Shown piece after piece: positions 45,288 through 58,172 of a stretch of 64,000 bases of DNA; position 1 is the first letter of the stretch, and each line of letters starts with the position of its first letter. Origin of the DNA: Bolinopsis microptera (Eukaryota > Ctenophora > Tentaculata > Lobata > Bolinopsidae); NCBI RefSeq assembly GCF_026151205.1, contig NC_087076.1:6500902-6564901 (forward strand). The letters are read 5' to 3'. A program made the position numbers and the translations under genes. The notes below the pieces were generated by a model. The model did not search any database. It was not told the origin of the DNA and saw only the letters and a list, made by a program, of their open reading frames with translations.

Positions 45288-48200
45288 TGACAACTTTGTT
45301 CGACTTCACTTTGAACTTTCCTATATTCACTGAGAATCAATCCCACCAATTTCATTTGAGACTGAAAGTCTGTCGACTGATGTATAAAAAGTAAATTCTT
45401 TAAAATTTGAAACCTTGCAATCTCCGGATTCATTACCTTGGGAATTGATGCTTTTGCCCTTTTATAGTTGGGAATACCAGCTTTAGAAGCCCTTACTTCC
45501 AAAACTCAAGCGTGTTCCCACGCTTTCCAAAGTGATGTGAGATTAGCTGAACTTTTTAGGTTTATTTCGTAACACCTCGGGCGCATACCAGCAGTCTCAA
45601 TTAAGACCTCCGCGTTTTGAAGTTTTAACAAAATTCGGAATTAAACAAGAAGTTTAACAGTGAGTAGTGACAAAAACGACCCTTTTCTCTAAATTTTAGA
45701 ACCCTGAACTTGGAGCACTAAGTCTAGGACGTTCTCTGGTACTACTACTATTATTTTTCTCTCTTAAGCCGAAGCGTGCTTCAAGTCTGAAGTTTTAATT
45801 ACTATCCTGTGTTTAACATGAAGTGTCGGGTACTATTAGTGCAAGTGCCCTGTACCACTCTAATCGAACTGTCAGGACACTCTTCAGATTCTGTAACCCC
45901 AACAAAAACCAAGGAAACCTCCTCTGTATAGTTCTATTACTTCTTTGTTCGTACCATTCACGTATCAGCTAAATTTGTCCGCCGTTGGACATGTTTTAGT
46001 GGGTTTCTAGACGAATCTTTATTCTTGGAATTGTCAACACCTATACCAGCAATAAGGTGGACTAAGCCTGCAATTCCCGGCAATAGGTTGTCAATTAGGG
46101 CTAAACAGCTTCAGGGTTTTCTGGTTCGTTGTGGTCTATCGGCTAAAAATGTATGTTTGCTTTACTTTATAAATTTTCTCTTTTTTCGGGTTCAAATGTT
46201 TAAACAGCAGATGTTGTTTTAAAACTTGATCGTTTTTATTCGGAGTTATATAAATAAGTTTTTCTCACTTATACACGTCGCTGTGTCAATTCCTTTTTCT
46301 CACTTAAACGTTGCTGACATACAAAGATCCCTCTGTTTTTTAGCAACCACATGACTGTCAGACAGCAAAATGAAAATAATATAACAATTTCTTTATAACA
46401 TTATCATTTCTCAGATCCAAGTTATTATGTTTTTCGTAATACTTGTAGGTTATTCAGTTGTGCAGGCAACTTATGTACCTCGATGAAACTTTACTTACTA
46501 TTTTATCGAACTCAGTTCTCGACTTTATGTAATTTTGCCGATAAGATTTAATTTAGCAAAATGAGGGCAATTAATCAAAATGTCAAGCCTGTCAAAAGAG
46601 AAAAATTGACAAGATAGGTTTGTAAACGATTCTTTTAGTCTATAACAACAAATTGTAAATTTAGCATGTCTGCTGCAGTACTCGAATATTAACTTTTAAC
46701 TTTTAACTTATCAACGATTTTAACTCTTATAATTAAGCGGTTGGTACGTAACGATTCCTTCGTCACAACATGTCAACTGTCTTCTCTCTTCTTCACTTCT
46801 TCTACTTTTAATCTATTCTTCTGATCAGAGCTATCACGTGACCTGTTTAACTCTACATCAGGTTTAATTGATCAGTCGGGTAAATGAGAAGCATGACTCA
46901 TTGTTACCGCAGTGTGCAACCTCTCACATTTTATAACAACTCTGACATGGAACCTTTTGTCAACTTTATCCGCCGTCTATTTTGTACCAATTACACCAAG
47001 CCTGCTTAGTCAAGATTCTAATTAGCTCCAACACAGCAGCTGATATCTACTGCGGAATGTTTTGCTGCTAAGCCGTCCTGCTTGACAGTTCCAATTGCTG
47101 CTGGCCACACTTCTTAGCCTTGTTACCCGCCGTGACCTTATATCTCGTGTCACGTGACCTTATATCTAGTGTGACCTTATCTAGTGTCACGTGACCTTAC
47201 CTAGTGTCACGTGTCTTAGTTAGACTAGGAGGTGGAGAACCGGAGAAGGGAGGTTGTGTTTTGGTTCACTCTAATAACTATTTAATCAGTTAATTATCCT
47301 TAGTTTACAGAGAAATCCGAGCAGTTATTCATGCTAATTGTTAAGGAAAATTTGTCCGGATAATTGTGCTCGATCTATCCGAGTTGGTACCGGCTATTCA
47401 TGTCTGGTGGTCCGTGCTGACGTTTACATCCACACATTTTCAGACTTTCTGACGTTTTGTCGATTTTTTTGGTGGTCCGAACTCTTCCGACTGGACATAG
47501 GGCATGTGTCATATCAGTCAAAGATTCTGACGAAAGTTGGTTTACTTGACTATTCTATTTTTATATTCTTTGCCTGATACCTCCTTTCTGGAGTGAAAGT
47601 CTACTACTCCGTCAGGTCGTCAAGACGACTTCCTGAAAACTTTGTTTCCAGTCGCAAGATTTATTTGTCATCATCTCAAAGGTGTTTGTCGCACGTTTTT
47701 AAATTGAAAGAACCAACGTAAGAGGCGCCGAAAAAGTCAAACAAAGCAAATGATTTGTACTTTCGGCCTTCGTCATACAAAAGTTCCGTTTTAACAGGGT
47801 TAAGGAGGGTTGTTATGAAGTGATCGTGCTGTTATACCATCCTCCCAGTTATTTATATTTGATTTTCTACTGTTGACGGCTAAACTCTGCTGAAATAGCT
47901 CAGAAATTAGAATGTGGCCGTGGTATTTCAAATTTCTTTCATCTCCAGCAGGCTTTTACCGCACATTTAATTTCATTTCACCGCTGCAGATGCAAGGCAA
48001 ATTACCAGCTGCTGGGGAAAGAAAAAAAAATTCCACTTTACAGAATCATGTTATATTTTTGCTGCTGCAAAGTACCGTTCAAATGCAATATCATAAAAAG
48101 AAGAGACGAACGTCTAATCAAGACTTTTTGTAAGAGTAAAATTTGAGTATTTAATTGTGAACTGAAGGGTTTTAGCCTCAAACGTTGGCAGGTGCTTATC

Positions 48201-49872
48201 GTGAGAGTCATACGAAACTGCAGGGTTTAAAAGCAACCGTCGGTCAGTGTACCAACTTTTAACTGTTCAGCAGTCGTCCACCACCTGCATAATAATGAGA
48301 CTCAGATAATAATATTACTAATCTTGACTAGAACTTCTAGAAGTTCATGTTCCGAGCTTCGTGAGGAGCTGTGCAAATTTAATGTCAAGACGTAAATTTA
48401 ACAAGTGGTAGGTACTGGTAGCGTGTTATTTGTTGACGTTTATCAGTCTTTTTTAAATCCTCTGGTCGTTGCCGTTTTTGTATTTCTTTCTTATTGATGA
48501 AACCTCTGGTATGACTGGTTTTGTTCGCAAATGAGCATAATAAAGATACTACTTAAACAGGTGTCCTTAGAAAGGCGGATGTAGGGCGCGGTATCACGTA
48601 GACTTTCTATCAAATACGTGTTGAAATAAGAGATAATCTGCTTATCAACAGGACATTGAACAGTTGATCGTTCAAATTGACATGCAATTATTTTTAGTTA
48701 CATCCTTATTAAATAATCATGTTTCGACAATTGTTTAATGTTTTCGGTTGAACTTGCCACTCCGTACTTTCTTGCTTGTAAAATTCAGCCCCATCTCAGT
48801 ATTTAAACGTACATTAGACTAGGTTCATCGTACAGATGTAAGTATTATGGGATAGTTAGCCCCACTGTAATACCCAGTTTCCTGCAATCTAAGTTGGTAC
48901 TGTACTCTATTTAGGTTCTTCTGAGGTAGTTTCTTTTGTATCTCCCAGTCCTTGCTCTATACATGAACTCACTCCACTTCATTGACATTGTTGCTTGTAA
49001 TCACGATATTAGTCCTACGTTTTAGAGCCCCTTTTCAGTGAATGATTACCATTTTGTATATTTAAGGAATCAACTACTTACTCAGTGTCTTGACTTTAAT
49101 TTCTACCCTAACTTTATTGATTTGCTGTGAGGCGCCGCTTTACTTGACTTGTTCGAGAATCGTACAGTATAGACGGGAGAGGACTTGTATTATGTAACAC
49201 TAGCTCACAGCTGCTTCAATGATCTGCTCGTCCCATAACTGAATATCACTATTCTATAATACATGACACTGACAGTAAATTGGGACGTTCTTTACAAGTC
49301 AGATCCCAGTCAGATCCCCTGTCCCTTGTCGGTTGTCCCCGCACCATGACGTTAATCATTAGTGGACGTGTGTCTGTCAGATTGTTACTTTTGTTGACTA
49401 TCTCAATTTATCAATATAATATAGTACTGCACCCACTCAAGCGTTGTAGGCAGCAGATGTCCACCTTTTTTCGAGTTACCAAATATTACAAATGCAATAT
49501 TCGTCTCCTTACGATTTAGCTTCGAATTTCGCTGATTTCGCAAATATTGCTGTCCGATATCAAGTGGTAGATCTAGACTCTAGAGGTAGTAGTTTTAGAT
49601 CACTTTAGAGCTGATAGTTATCATCGATTATAATGTCATTCGTATTGCAGCTGTATTTTCTAGATTACCAGTATTATTTACCAGAAATAGACAACTATTT
49701 ACGATTACGTAAGTAGTAATTCAATGACCTCTATTTTCTATTTGTATATTATTTTGCCTCAACCTGCACGCAAATAATAATTATATCACTAGTATCACCC
49801 CAAATATCTCCGATGGTAGGTATTGAGCATATCCACGATACACTTTATTTCCTAACCTGACTTCCCCCATAG
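45288..49872. other. Long gene-poor stretch with CACGTG-bearing repeats
   Basis: No gene supported. GTCACGTGACCTTA-type motifs recur at about 47148-47215 in a loose ~25-35 bp repeat, and one more CACGTG lies near 46837. The rest is T-rich. Confidence 0.4.
47148..47215. promoter_or_regulatory. Repeated GTCACGTGAC E-box block
   Basis: Three CACGTG sites in 70 bp, two as GTCACGTGACCTTA, each preceded or followed by TATCTAGTGT. The palindrome GTCACGTGAC is the MiT/TFE (CLEAR) and USF-type E-box. It could also be just a tandem repeat. Confidence 0.4.
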
Positions 49873-49892
49873 CTTGTATGATCTGAGCGGCT

Positions 49893-52800
49893 ATGATGCC
49901 GGACGCACTAATCAGTGGAGGGCAGCTGTGTCAGAACAGAGCATTGAGCCCCACCCGTAGCAACAGCTGCAGACACCAGAGTGGAGTGATCAGGAGGGTG
50001 GCTGGCAGTCAGAGTCTCAGAGGATGCCCCACTTTACCTACCACTCGCTGTAGTTGTATCCTCATTTCTGCCAACGCTAGGTGAGTGGTCTTTAAAGAAA
50101 ATCGATTCTTGAAATATTAATTTCATCCAATCAGATCTAAACTATGGATTTTTAGAATATTTCTTGATGTGTTAAATTATAAATAGTATTAACACGACTT
50201 TAAGACCTCACATAATTTTCTCCCGAGCCCAAAAACTTTTATTCTTAAAACTGAAAATATATCAAATTTCCCGATCCTTTATTCAGTTGTGAACCACATG
50301 TCTTCAAATTTGGAGTCGAGAATGTTCTAATTAATGTGCAATTGGTACTGATTAGCCGCAATAATCCACACGTGGTCAATTCTAGACTCGTCTTTAGTGA
50401 TATAGATAATGAACAACGAAAATAATATTAGTGAAGACTTATAATTTATATGCGTGTCTATTCTGGTCAAAATTAACACCAAGCTCTGAGCTATTCTAAG
50501 CGTCGCTGGATTTTATATTTTCAAATTTTATTTTCTCACAAGCAGCTACCTACCAAACATTCCTCATGCTCTTTCACTGTGGACCACCACCCATTTTAGC
50601 AACTCTTGATTAACAGTTCTTTGTTGACTTCTGCCTCCCTTCTGCAACGTAAAAGTCGTAAATATCTTGCGAGCGTACAAGCCAGCACTAAGAATCCTCA
50701 ACAATTGCACAGTTCCGCCCTTATCCTCCCTTTATTCCTATACTTATCACTGAAGAACACGCCAAACAATAACGGACTTCCCTGCTAACATGTTAAAGGC
50801 TCTTTCCCCGTCCGCCCTTGCATACTGCTGGCTCCGCCAACATATTCGTAAAAATCATTCATGTCAACATCAATCTAGGACTGAACGCAAATATTTTTGA
50901 ATGGTGTGGTCTGATTGGATAGTGTCGTTTATGTGCTTTGCTCTGATTGGTTGATGTGACAAATACTGTGAAATGCTGTGGTTTGATTGCAGGTTGTTGT
51001 GAGCAAGTGCGGCTAACTTATTGTATCACTACTACTTGCTCGTACTTATACTTTATTCCGAGTTTAACGATAGATGAATAGTTTATTCACAGCCGACTTG
51101 TTTCAATGGAAATTAAAACCCTGTTAGAAATTTAAAGCAGAAATTTAAAGTAGAAATTTCGCTGAGATTGGCTGTTTTGTTCTCTCTGGATTCAGTTTGA
51201 AAAACTGCTTCAATGTGCTTCATGTAAGTCAACGAATTAGTTTTGACATATTTCACGGTTCTGATTGTTGCTTGATTACACACTTTCACACGATTTAAAC
51301 AGTGACCAATCTCGATGATCACAAGTTATCACTCAGTATAGCCACCGTTCCAGTCTCTCTCTCTCTGGCTCAGTGGCTTAGTTGGTTAATCTGCTTGTCT
51401 ACTGGCCCTGACGTTGCGAGTTCGAATCCCAGTTGGGCCAAGATTTCAAAATTGATGGGCAGCCGTCACTCACCAAACCATGGTGTGAATGGTAGTGGCT
51501 CTCATTAGAGCTGCGAAAATAACACGAGTGCATATGCCTGGGCCAGCGTCCCGACTATGCTGCAGGGAAATCTGTACCGAAAGGACCGTGGCCGCACCGC
51601 AAAAGAAAAGGAGATCGGCCCCTCGATCCTAGCTTGCTAGGTTCGCCATTGTTGTGTTGTTGTGTTGTCCAGTCTTTAAGTGGTACAAGCTCGTTAATTC
51701 TAACTTGTCATCTGGTATTATCTTGTCTGGGTTCCACCCTAACCAACCACTCACCACTTACCACCATCCTCAATCAACCTCATCTCTACAAAAACTCAAA
51801 TTTAGCAGCACCTAGATTAGGAAGATCTCTCTCTCTCTCTCTCTCTCTCCCTCTCTCTAATGTCTCTTTTCTCACTGGGAGCAGGGAGGTGATGATGGAA
51901 CAGTGTTGTCAGGTGCCTCTCTCTAGCAGTATATATTTTAACACCTTGAATCAGTGATGAGTAATGTGAACTGGCCCGGAAACGCGGACCCTCCAGGTGA
52001 GGTATCATCGGTGCTGCATGGTGCAGATATTTGTACCTGATGAGTGTTGTAATTGTTGGCCCTTTGACAGTTGCGGGAACACATTATTGATGATCGTATC
52101 TTTCAAGGATACGTTTTGCTAATGAAATCGTAGGAAAACCTGTTGGTAAGGCGTGATAAACCACGTGTTGTGATCACGTGACGGCCCACTTAATAGTTTC
52201 TAGTGATGTCAGTATTGATAATTACTGAGAGGTTGGAAAACGTTGTGCATTGTGCAATCAGGTTTGAGGATTTGAGTTGCCTCACATCTGACATTTAACC
52301 CTTTACATAACGTTCAGTTGACAGTTATCACGGTTTCTATTTCCATTGCTCTCACAGCTGCGACTTTAAGTCTTTCGTAACAAGCTTTGCTAACCGTTTT
52401 ATTTTGAAGCATCCACTTGCGTGCAATGTTTATGTGGGAAAGGTGAGTCCGGGGAGGTCTATTTATAAAGGATTTTATACTTGTATTTGCCATATTCTTA
52501 TCTACTTCCTGGAGTGGTAATTATTGCACCATTACCCTGAGTATTATCTAATTAAGATAACAAGTTTTATCACCGTGCAATGAGGTGCCCCATACTCAGA
52601 GAACCTTATCTTTCACCATCCGTGCCTTTAAGTCTACCCAGTTCCCGACTTTGTTCCTACTTCGATTGTTTCGCCCGTGTTGAATATCACAAATTAGAAT
52701 CTCCTTCTTTTTTTTTGAGTTTGTTGACCTTGTTCGGTTTGCAGTTGCATGGAGTTCGAGATGAATTTTAATTAGTTGAAATGTTTGCACTCGCCAGTCA

Positions 52801-55148
52801 CGAGGTTTGCTTTGATCTTTTAAGGATAGTTATAATGCAAGAACTTTATTCTTTACCTACGACCCTCAGTTTTTTTAAGTAGCATAAAATGTGGGGTTTG
52901 GACAGTTGTTACGGAAAACATTTTGTGCTTTGGTGGAGGTTTTCAGCATCTCTTTCTTAGAGGTTCTCCTGTCGTGAATCATCTTGGTTTGTTTCAAATT
53001 GATCTCCGAGCCAGACTGAGTCTGGTCCAAGTTTCGATTCCCAAGAAAATAACTAAACTTTACAGAAAAGATGACATAATGGTGGTCATTATATGGTTGC
53101 ACGCTTGTTAATTGGGGGGTTGGTGTTCCTTCTCACGGACGCAGCATCTATACGTACCGGACGCGGCATCTATACGTACCGGACGCGGCATCTATACGTA
53201 CCAATCTCTTAAATACTAATCGTACCTGTGATCCGACTTTTGTAATTGCCAAGACTTTTGTAAATTTTCAAGTGTCATGTCTGCTTTTGGCGTGTTGCCC
53301 TGGCACTATGACGGATGTAACTCCTCTCTATTCATTGTCATACCTCGTTACATGAACGTTGTGACAACAAAGCTCATAAGCTTGCTCGGCGACTATCCCA
53401 TCCTGCACCGACATCATGCTTCAGTATTTTAAAGTTCAAATTTGCATATATCCGAGAACATATTCATTATTCAACGTCTGGTGCTTGACTCGTGCAGAGA
53501 TGCTGAAAACTTAGTGACTTGTAGAGCTGCTGATTCAAGCTTGGCAACTTATAAGTTACAGTCGCCCTATGAGCTCCAAGCGGTTAACTTATAATTCATT
53601 GTCGCCCCACATCCAAAGCTTCTTCTACCACTTTTACCTCGTGTAGGTTTCTACTTCGAAACCTTACTTTAAAACCCAAACCACACCTTGCACATCGCGC
53701 GAAAATTGACAACTAAACCCGACTGAAATCGCACAAAGTCGCATTACCAAGTAATTGTTAGGTGACATCAAAAACATCTCACCTTCACGTGTCATCTACT
53801 GTTCCAATATTCTTCAGACAAACAACCGGAACACGACCGGGACGATTTCAGTAGTTGGGTCCCTGACTTTTACTTGTTTCAGTACGAAGAGATCGCCTGG
53901 TTCTCGGAAGATGAGAAAGAGTATCCTGCAGTTTGCCAAGAAGTTGTGGAGCTCGGAGGACAGTGGGACTAGGAGGGCGCTGTGTACTAATTGTAAGACA
54001 GACCCAGTCACCCTGAGTTCCCTCTGTAAGAAATGTTGTAGAAGATCCACTGTCTGCGCTGCTTGCTATTCTAGGTTTGAGCATTTTGTTTTAAATCACG
54101 TATATTTGATTTTTGATGTTTTCTTGGTCTATTAAGATTGTTGGTTTTTTTTGGCAGATAGTCTGCTTAAAACTAATGCTCTTTGGTTGTCAAATAATTT
54201 CGAATGTTGTGTAGTCTGTCTCAAATAGAGGTCTAACGTTACTCCTGTTACAGGATTCTGTCCCTGCACCACACCAGACTGGATAGATACGGCAGCTTAG
54301 AGGACAGGACCTACAAGTGTCCGGACTGTAACTTGTCCCCTGTCAATACGTCTCCTCACACCAACATTTTAGAAGACAACAGTGTCTCCTACATTACTCC
54401 ACAAAAAGTAAACAACCTCTCCGCCAAGAAGGCAGACACTGATCCATTGTCGAGGTTCGTTAACAAGCGAACCCTCCCTAGCCTCACCTCGCCTCCCCCT
54501 CCCGCTAGGATGCCTCTCAGTTTCTCAACTTCAGCTCCTGTCACTCCTGTCAAACCAATCTCCCCTGTCAAACCCTTATCCCTGGAGAAACCCTCGTCAC
54601 CAGGGAAACCCTTGACTCTGGCGAGACCTACATCACTCGTCAAAACTATCACTCCGGTGAAACCTCCCAGACCGGTGAACCATGTCAAACCGGTGACTTT
54701 AACAAAACAGAAATCATTCTCCAGCTCCGACTCTGAATATCAGTCCTGTTCCGAGAATGTAGATCCGGAAAGTCCCTTTACTCCGACCACTCCTACACCA
54801 GCTCTGGGAGACAGGACTAGTTATGTGTTTCCTGGTAAAGACAATCTTCCGGACAAAAACAAATACTCTTATCAAGATAACAATAGATACAATTATAATA
54901 TGGAGGACAAAATAATGCCTGTAGTCCCTGAAACGATCAAATCGCCCAAAGTGCTGGAGAACATAAACAACAACAAATGCGTCATAGTGCTCAATAAAGA
55001 TCACGAAATGCCACGAACGGTGGCCGTAGCAACCAAACCCACCCCTCCTGTGTCCATGGTAACAAGATCGCGGGTGTCGAACCCTAACCGCCCCGTCATG
55101 ATAAGGTCACGTGCTATTGAGGAGTCTGACGAGTTCCAGAACGTCATG
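49893..55148 (+). CDS. Cys-rich, Pro-rich protein, 5' exons (partial)
   Basis: Exons 49893-50080 (start ATGATG, donor GTGAGT, phase 2), 53883-54074 (acceptor GTTTCAG, weak donor GTTTGA, phase 2) and 54254-55148 (acceptor TTACAG, donor GTGAGT, phase 0) join in frame to about 425 residues. The first ATG follows an in-frame stop and an acceptor (CCCATAG), so a 5' UTR exon lies upstream. Exon 2 gives a basic helix (RKMRKSILQFAKKLW) and Cys pairs CTNC, CKKCC and CAAC; exon 3 adds CPDC, together resembling a zinc-binding FYVE/RING-like fold. Then a low-complexity PVKPISPVKPLSLEKP region and a KSFSSSDSEYQS patch follow. I do not recognise the family. Introns of 3.8 kb (with a SINE) and 179 bp occur. 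It probably continues beyond 55148. Confidence 0.6.
51357..51667 (+). mobile_element. tRNA-derived SINE with 8-bp target duplication
   Basis: Flanked by TCCAGTCT at 51349-51356 and 51668-51675. The head at 51367-51439 folds like a 73-nt tRNA: acceptor strands GGCTCAG and TTGGGCC pair (with wobbles), A box TGGCTTAGTTGG, B box AGTTCGAATCCC. About 200 bp of body follow, and the 3' end is a (TTGTG)n-type tail. It lies in the first intron of the Cys-rich gene. Confidence 0.92.
51826..51858 (+). repeat. (CT)n microsatellite
   Basis: About 16 CT dinucleotides with one interruption. Confidence 0.9.
53137..53202. repeat. 22-bp tandem repeat, three copies
   Basis: GGACGCGGCATCTATACGTA-CC three times, with one base difference in the first. 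Confidence 0.95.
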
Positions 55149-58078
55149 GTGAGTACAAGTTTAGTTTTTTTCTGTTATTGTTCGTTCGTCTTGTATTGTA
55201 GTGTAGTATTTTCTACAAGTTGTGTATAGTGACGTATGTTGTGTTTGTATAGTGACGTATGTTCTGTTTGTGTAGTGACGTATGTTGTGTTTACTGTTTT
55301 GATGTATTATCCGACCTCTAACTGGTTTGGTTCTAGGTTTGTTCATAGTTACATTAGTGTAAAGGAGTGGCACAGTTGGTCGGTGCTTGACACAGGGTTT
55401 TAATCTGATGTTGGGTCACTTGGGCACAATAGGGCAAAGGACTCCCGCCAATTCTGTGCCCATGACGTCACTAGGGACTACAGCAGAGTGTGTTGCCGCC
55501 CGCCAGATGTTCTATGTTGTCAGTGTTAATGATCATTACATCTGTTATTTGAAACTATTTGGGTGCTTACAAAGTGCATATCAGTGCAATTTTCACTTTT
55601 GTTAGCCATAACATACGAATCTTCGGGAAGATTCGAGGAGTTGCCTTTACAATTTCTTGCAACTCGGATTTTCACCCGGCCCGGTGCTCCACACAGCTAA
55701 CATTTAGTGCTATTATTCCATATTTGAATCGATCTCAACACAGAGGATGGCTGAAATATAGCCGTTAGTGTATAGTGAGACACTTTCCTCCATTCAGCCT
55801 TTTGGAACTGTTATTAACTCTCATATTGCGATGTTGTTCACTCCAGCAAGCTATACATTACGTCTCCCCAGCATTAACCCCGTCTCCAGCAAGCTATACA
55901 TTACGTCTCCAATATTATAATATGAGCTGCTCTGTTGCACGCTGGTCCGACCCCAGGGGCGTTGCCAGCCAGTTGGTTAAAGGACCATCCTGTTGTAAGT
56001 TTATCTGTGGTAAATATACTTCAGTATTTCTAGACCCCGTTCTTTTTTCTGAACTACTCAACCTTCAGTTTTGTCTCGGTTACCTCTCTGGTGGATATTT
56101 GAATTCTTGTTGCGTAATACTTATACCTTGTGTGAGTTTTATTTATTGGGCCATCTTTTGCTTTAGTTTTCAGTTCCTTAAATCACTGATCCAAGTCCGA
56201 TGATTTCTATTTCAAAATTCCGTGTTTTGTACCTGGTTTTTGGTTAGTCGTTCTCAAATTTAGTTGCTGGATCTTTGCCAAATAAGTCTTGTTATCGATA
56301 GGTTATTATGTTTGTTTATCACAGTTACCGCTCTTTTAGCATAATATTTACATGTTACTTGCTTGACTTACAGTTACATCCACTAACAATCATAACTTAT
56401 ACAGCTAAGCTCATTCGTGATCCATTTATCTTGCTGTTCTGCCGTGTAATACCTCTTATTCTTAATTAATTTACCTAATTCATTAATTTGCGATAAGAAA
56501 TTTGGATACAAGATAAAGTCAATGCTGTCGCAGTAACTTAATCTCATTTCCAGTCATGTATGCTTGTACTCAGTTATATTTTAAATATCGCTTTGTCAAT
56601 AATCTAGTTTCCAATGTCTAACACGAATATTTGCTGCGTGAAATTAACGTTCCAACATTTCCAACTTCAAGAGAACACCCAATGTAAAACTAAAAGTCAT
56701 TGCAAGATCAATGATAAACCCAGAATTAGATCCGGCTCTACTTCCTCTAACTGAGTATGTCCCCTAGTGTAACTCAACACCTTTCTTTCTTGCTCATGGG
56801 ACTCAGCCAGCCCTGTAAAACTTGTGTTTCTCTAGGATGTCAGGGCGGCAGTGGTTCTCTGTCAGTCGCAGCTGGACTTTATTCTTTTGTTGTGGGTTTT
56901 TAGTAGGGCTCTAAATAGACGTCAGAGAGTAAAATGTGTGATTAGTTTGAAGCTTCTGGTTGGAGTATTATAGACTGGACAAATACACTCTTTTACGGTT
57001 CACATGACGATCATGTCTTATAAAGCTGAAGCTGAGGTTTTGTTACCATCATACAGCATGACTATCATGTCATAATAACTGACTATTATTAATATGCACG
57101 ACCTATATAAACACCTACATGGAACTACTATTTTGAAACCTGCTGTAAGGTTGGTGTAGGTTGACACGACTATCAAATTCTTTGTCTCCTTTATCAAATT
57201 CTTTGTCTCTTTGCATTTAAAACTGTGAATTATCGTGTACACCTGTGACAAAAATAGTAGAATACTTTTCTATTTAGGATACTCGACACTATTTGAAACT
57301 TTTCATGCGTCACACTAAACTAAGATATACTTTGTTGAACTTCTGCAGCTTTTCCTTTCTTTTCAGAGTGTTCGTGATTCCAGATCCCTGAACTGCGTAA
57401 TAAGTTGTCAGGAAGGTAAACACATTGGCTCTCAATCGTGCTATGAAATAGGGTTTCGCACTGTAAACCTATTGAATCCCTTTTACCCCTCAAAAGTTTC
57501 GAGAGGTCGACAGTCTTTCTGTCACTAAATGTCACCTTCTTCCACACATCTTCACCTCCAACAAAACTCGTAGAGAAACTTACTATAACTCCTGCCAGTT
57601 TAACTTGACATCCAGTGCTTCGCGAGTTTGCGATAGAAACGTTTTCTTGTGATGTCTATGGTTAAACCAGTTGTTGTTTAAATATTGGCCCGTGTGGCAC
57701 CCACGTGTTGCTACAGCAACCCCACGTGCTGCTACAGCGACACTGATAAGCTTATGGTTTCAACTTTCATCCCCACCTCAACTCTTCCACGGCTTGATTG
57801 GTTGGAGTTTGTGGTGTTTAAACCAGAAACCATTCAACAAGTGCCAAACGTGATTGAGTGGTTGTCTTGCCGCCTGCGCTGTCATTATCTTTCGCTCGCT
57901 TCGTCATCACTTTGCCCTGTTGACGCTCGTTGCTCATTTAATAGACACTTTCTTCTTGCTGGTCAGTTTTGCCAGATTTGTTGATTGTCGTGTCATTTGA
58001 AGCAGGAGATAAGATTTGTGAGGTGTGATTTGAAGTGTGATCAAGAGAACAGACAGCTTTGTGAGGTGTGATAAACAG
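55149..58078. other. Probable intron and gene-free sequence
   Basis: Begins with a good donor. Contains a loose repeat of TAGTGACGTATGTTGTGTTT three times near 55224-55290 and a duplicated CAGCAAGCTATACATTACGT at about 55845 and 55888. No further exon is certain. Confidence 0.4.
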
Positions 58079-58172
58079 TTGAGATATGAGAGATATGCTG
58101 GTTGCTGGAATGGAGCTGATCGGTCCTGGGACTCTGGTAGACCCTCTTTCCCACATCGACCCTCTGTCACAG
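58079..58172 (+). other. Possible exon
   Basis: An acceptor-like ATAAACAG precedes and a clean donor (CACAG/GTATGT) follows 94 bp. Read in phase 0 from the exon ending at 55148 it is open; read from the ATG at 58086 it gives MRDMLVAGMELIGPGTLVDP and reaches the donor in phase 0. Which frame is used, if any, is unclear. Confidence 0.3.

Noticed and set aside
51367..51439. Functional tRNA gene
   Set aside because: T-stem pairing is imperfect, and the sequence is embedded in a 311-bp insert with body, tail and target duplication, so it is the head of a SINE.
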